DNA of 13,945 nucleotides, taken from contig JAHFHR010000014.1 of assembly GCA_023246815.1 (NCBI GenBank), positions 1 to 13,945 on the forward strand. Direction: 5' to 3'. Positions 13,342-13,945 of the stretch are shown here, piece after piece (position 1 is the first letter of the stretch; each line of letters starts with the position of its first letter). The notes under the pieces were generated by a model. That model made no database searches. It had not been told where the DNA came from and worked only from the letters and a program-made list of their open reading frames with translations. This DNA comes from a bacterium (GTDB lineage Bacteria; Patescibacteriota; Patescibacteriia; Buchananbacterales; UBA6539). Both the position numbers and the translations under genes were made by a program.

Positions 13342-13945
13342 TTAGACTATGGGTATCTGATGATCAGCGACTGGTGTTTCATCGAGGCTAAGCGTACGCA
13401 TTTTTTTTGTGATCCAAAAGTATCCAATACTAGCGGCAATGACATTTCCTGCGATAATTGAGAGCCAGATCGCGACAATCGGAAAGTGGAATACTTGCGT
13501 GAGTACATAGCTCAAAGGAATAGAGATCACAAAAAATCTGATGAAGAAAATCCAAAATCCGGGCCATGATTTACCAATAGCTTGAAAAGCACTTGCCTCC
13601 ACCATCATTGCTGACAAAAATCCATAGCTTAAAGCCACGGTGTGTAAATACAGCCGTGCATATGAGGTAACTGTCGGGTCGGTGGTGAACACTGCAATAA
13701 TCTGGTTGGCAAACACTGCCGCTACTACCCCAAGTCCGGCCGCGGCGGTAAAACCGTATTGCAAGGCTTTATTAAATGCTTCTTTAGCTCGTTCGATATT
13801 GCCAGCACCAATATTTTGACCGATCATTGCCATTGCACCAACCCCAAATCCAACCGCCGGTAAAAACGCGAAAAATTCTATTCTAAAACCTAAGCTAAAT
13901 GCCACCGTACCCGGTTCCATGAAACCAGCAAAGGTAATAAAGGTT
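13342..13945 (-). CDS. MATE family efflux transporter, C-terminal part (5' end beyond window)
   Basis: The frame stays open to the last base of the window; an internal ATG at 13918-13920 is not the true start, since the upstream codons read TFITFAGF and continue the helix. About 200 residues, corresponding to the second half of a MATE carrier. Visible marks are FGVGAMAMIGQNIGAGNIERAKEA, which matches the conserved GQ.lGA....A loop after helix 7, then helices with FFIRFFVISIPLSYVL and PIVAIWLSIIAGNVIAA. Full MATE proteins are about 450 residues. Members export drugs or metabolites using Na+ or H+ gradients; it lies convergent with a probable Na+/H+ antiporter, though on a separate transcript. 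Confidence 0.9.
   Translation of the reverse strand, partial: TFITFAGFMEPGTVAFSLGFRIEFFAFLPAVGFGVGAMAMIGQNIGAGNIERAKEAFNKALQYGFTAAAGLGVVAAVFANQIIAVFTTDPTVTSYARLYLHTVALSYGFLSAMMVEASAFQAIGKSWPGFWIFFIRFFVISIPLSYVLTQVFHFPIVAIWLSIIAGNVIAASIGYFWITKKMRTLSLDETPVADHQIPIV

Noticed and set aside
1..13945. Alternative genetic code with TGA as Gly or Trp
   Set aside because: Genes have no in-frame TGA and use GGN and TGG normally; absence of TGA stops alone does not show recoding.

Overview
The window looks like a piece of a small-genome bacterial chromosome, most likely a member of the candidate phyla radiation (Patescibacteria, Parcubacteria-like). This is inferred from gene content: cohesin/Ig-like surface proteins with C-terminal membrane anchors, a DUF4349-type coiled-coil membrane protein, a queuosine-precursor transporter, a VIT1/CCC1 transporter and many membrane proteins but no biosynthetic pathway genes. 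The near absence of Shine-Dalgarno (SD) sequences fits too. No rRNA or marker gene is present, so the placement is not proven. The standard genetic code works throughout. Fourteen protein genes, two of them cut by the window edges, fill almost everything. No gene-free stretch reaches 300 bases, and I see no tRNA, rRNA, CRISPR array, transposase or phage gene.

Layout. 1-546 (+) is the 3' end of a surface protein; its stop codon begins a nine-copy 8-bp tandem repeat, followed by a two-way terminator. 648-1352 (-) is a YhhQ-type queuosine-precursor transporter, divergent from 1417-3486 (+), a composite sensor-like/cohesin/Ig membrane protein; their promoters overlap. 6566-3512 (-) is a tight four-gene operon: VIT1/CCC1 metal exporter, SpoIIAA/STAS-like protein, LIV-1-type ZIP transporter and an MFS permease. 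6567-6774 carries nested inverted repeats. 7992-6775 (-) is an M23 cell-wall endopeptidase. 9873-8115 (-) is an atypical NRAMP-family transporter plus a small VanZ/YjdF-like membrane protein. 11777-9954 (-) is an SGNH hydrolase followed by a DUF4349-like protein. 11961-13235 (+) is a NhaD/ArsB-like ion transporter with an unusual leader. 13945-13342 (-) is the C-terminal part of a MATE exporter, convergent with it and separated by two hairpins.

Themes. The region is dominated by envelope functions: cation transport (VIT1, ZIP, NRAMP, NhaD-like), solute and drug transport (MFS, MATE, YhhQ) and surface or wall proteins (cohesin/Ig, M23, SGNH, DUF4349). Most promoters I can read have an extended -10 (TGN + TAnnnT) placed 6-10 nt before the start codon, implying leaderless mRNAs. 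The NhaD-like gene is the exception: it has a strong SD and a leader of about 85 nt. That leader contains a terminator-like hairpin whose loop holds an ATG-TGA start-stop pair behind its own SD, which is the most interesting candidate regulatory element here.
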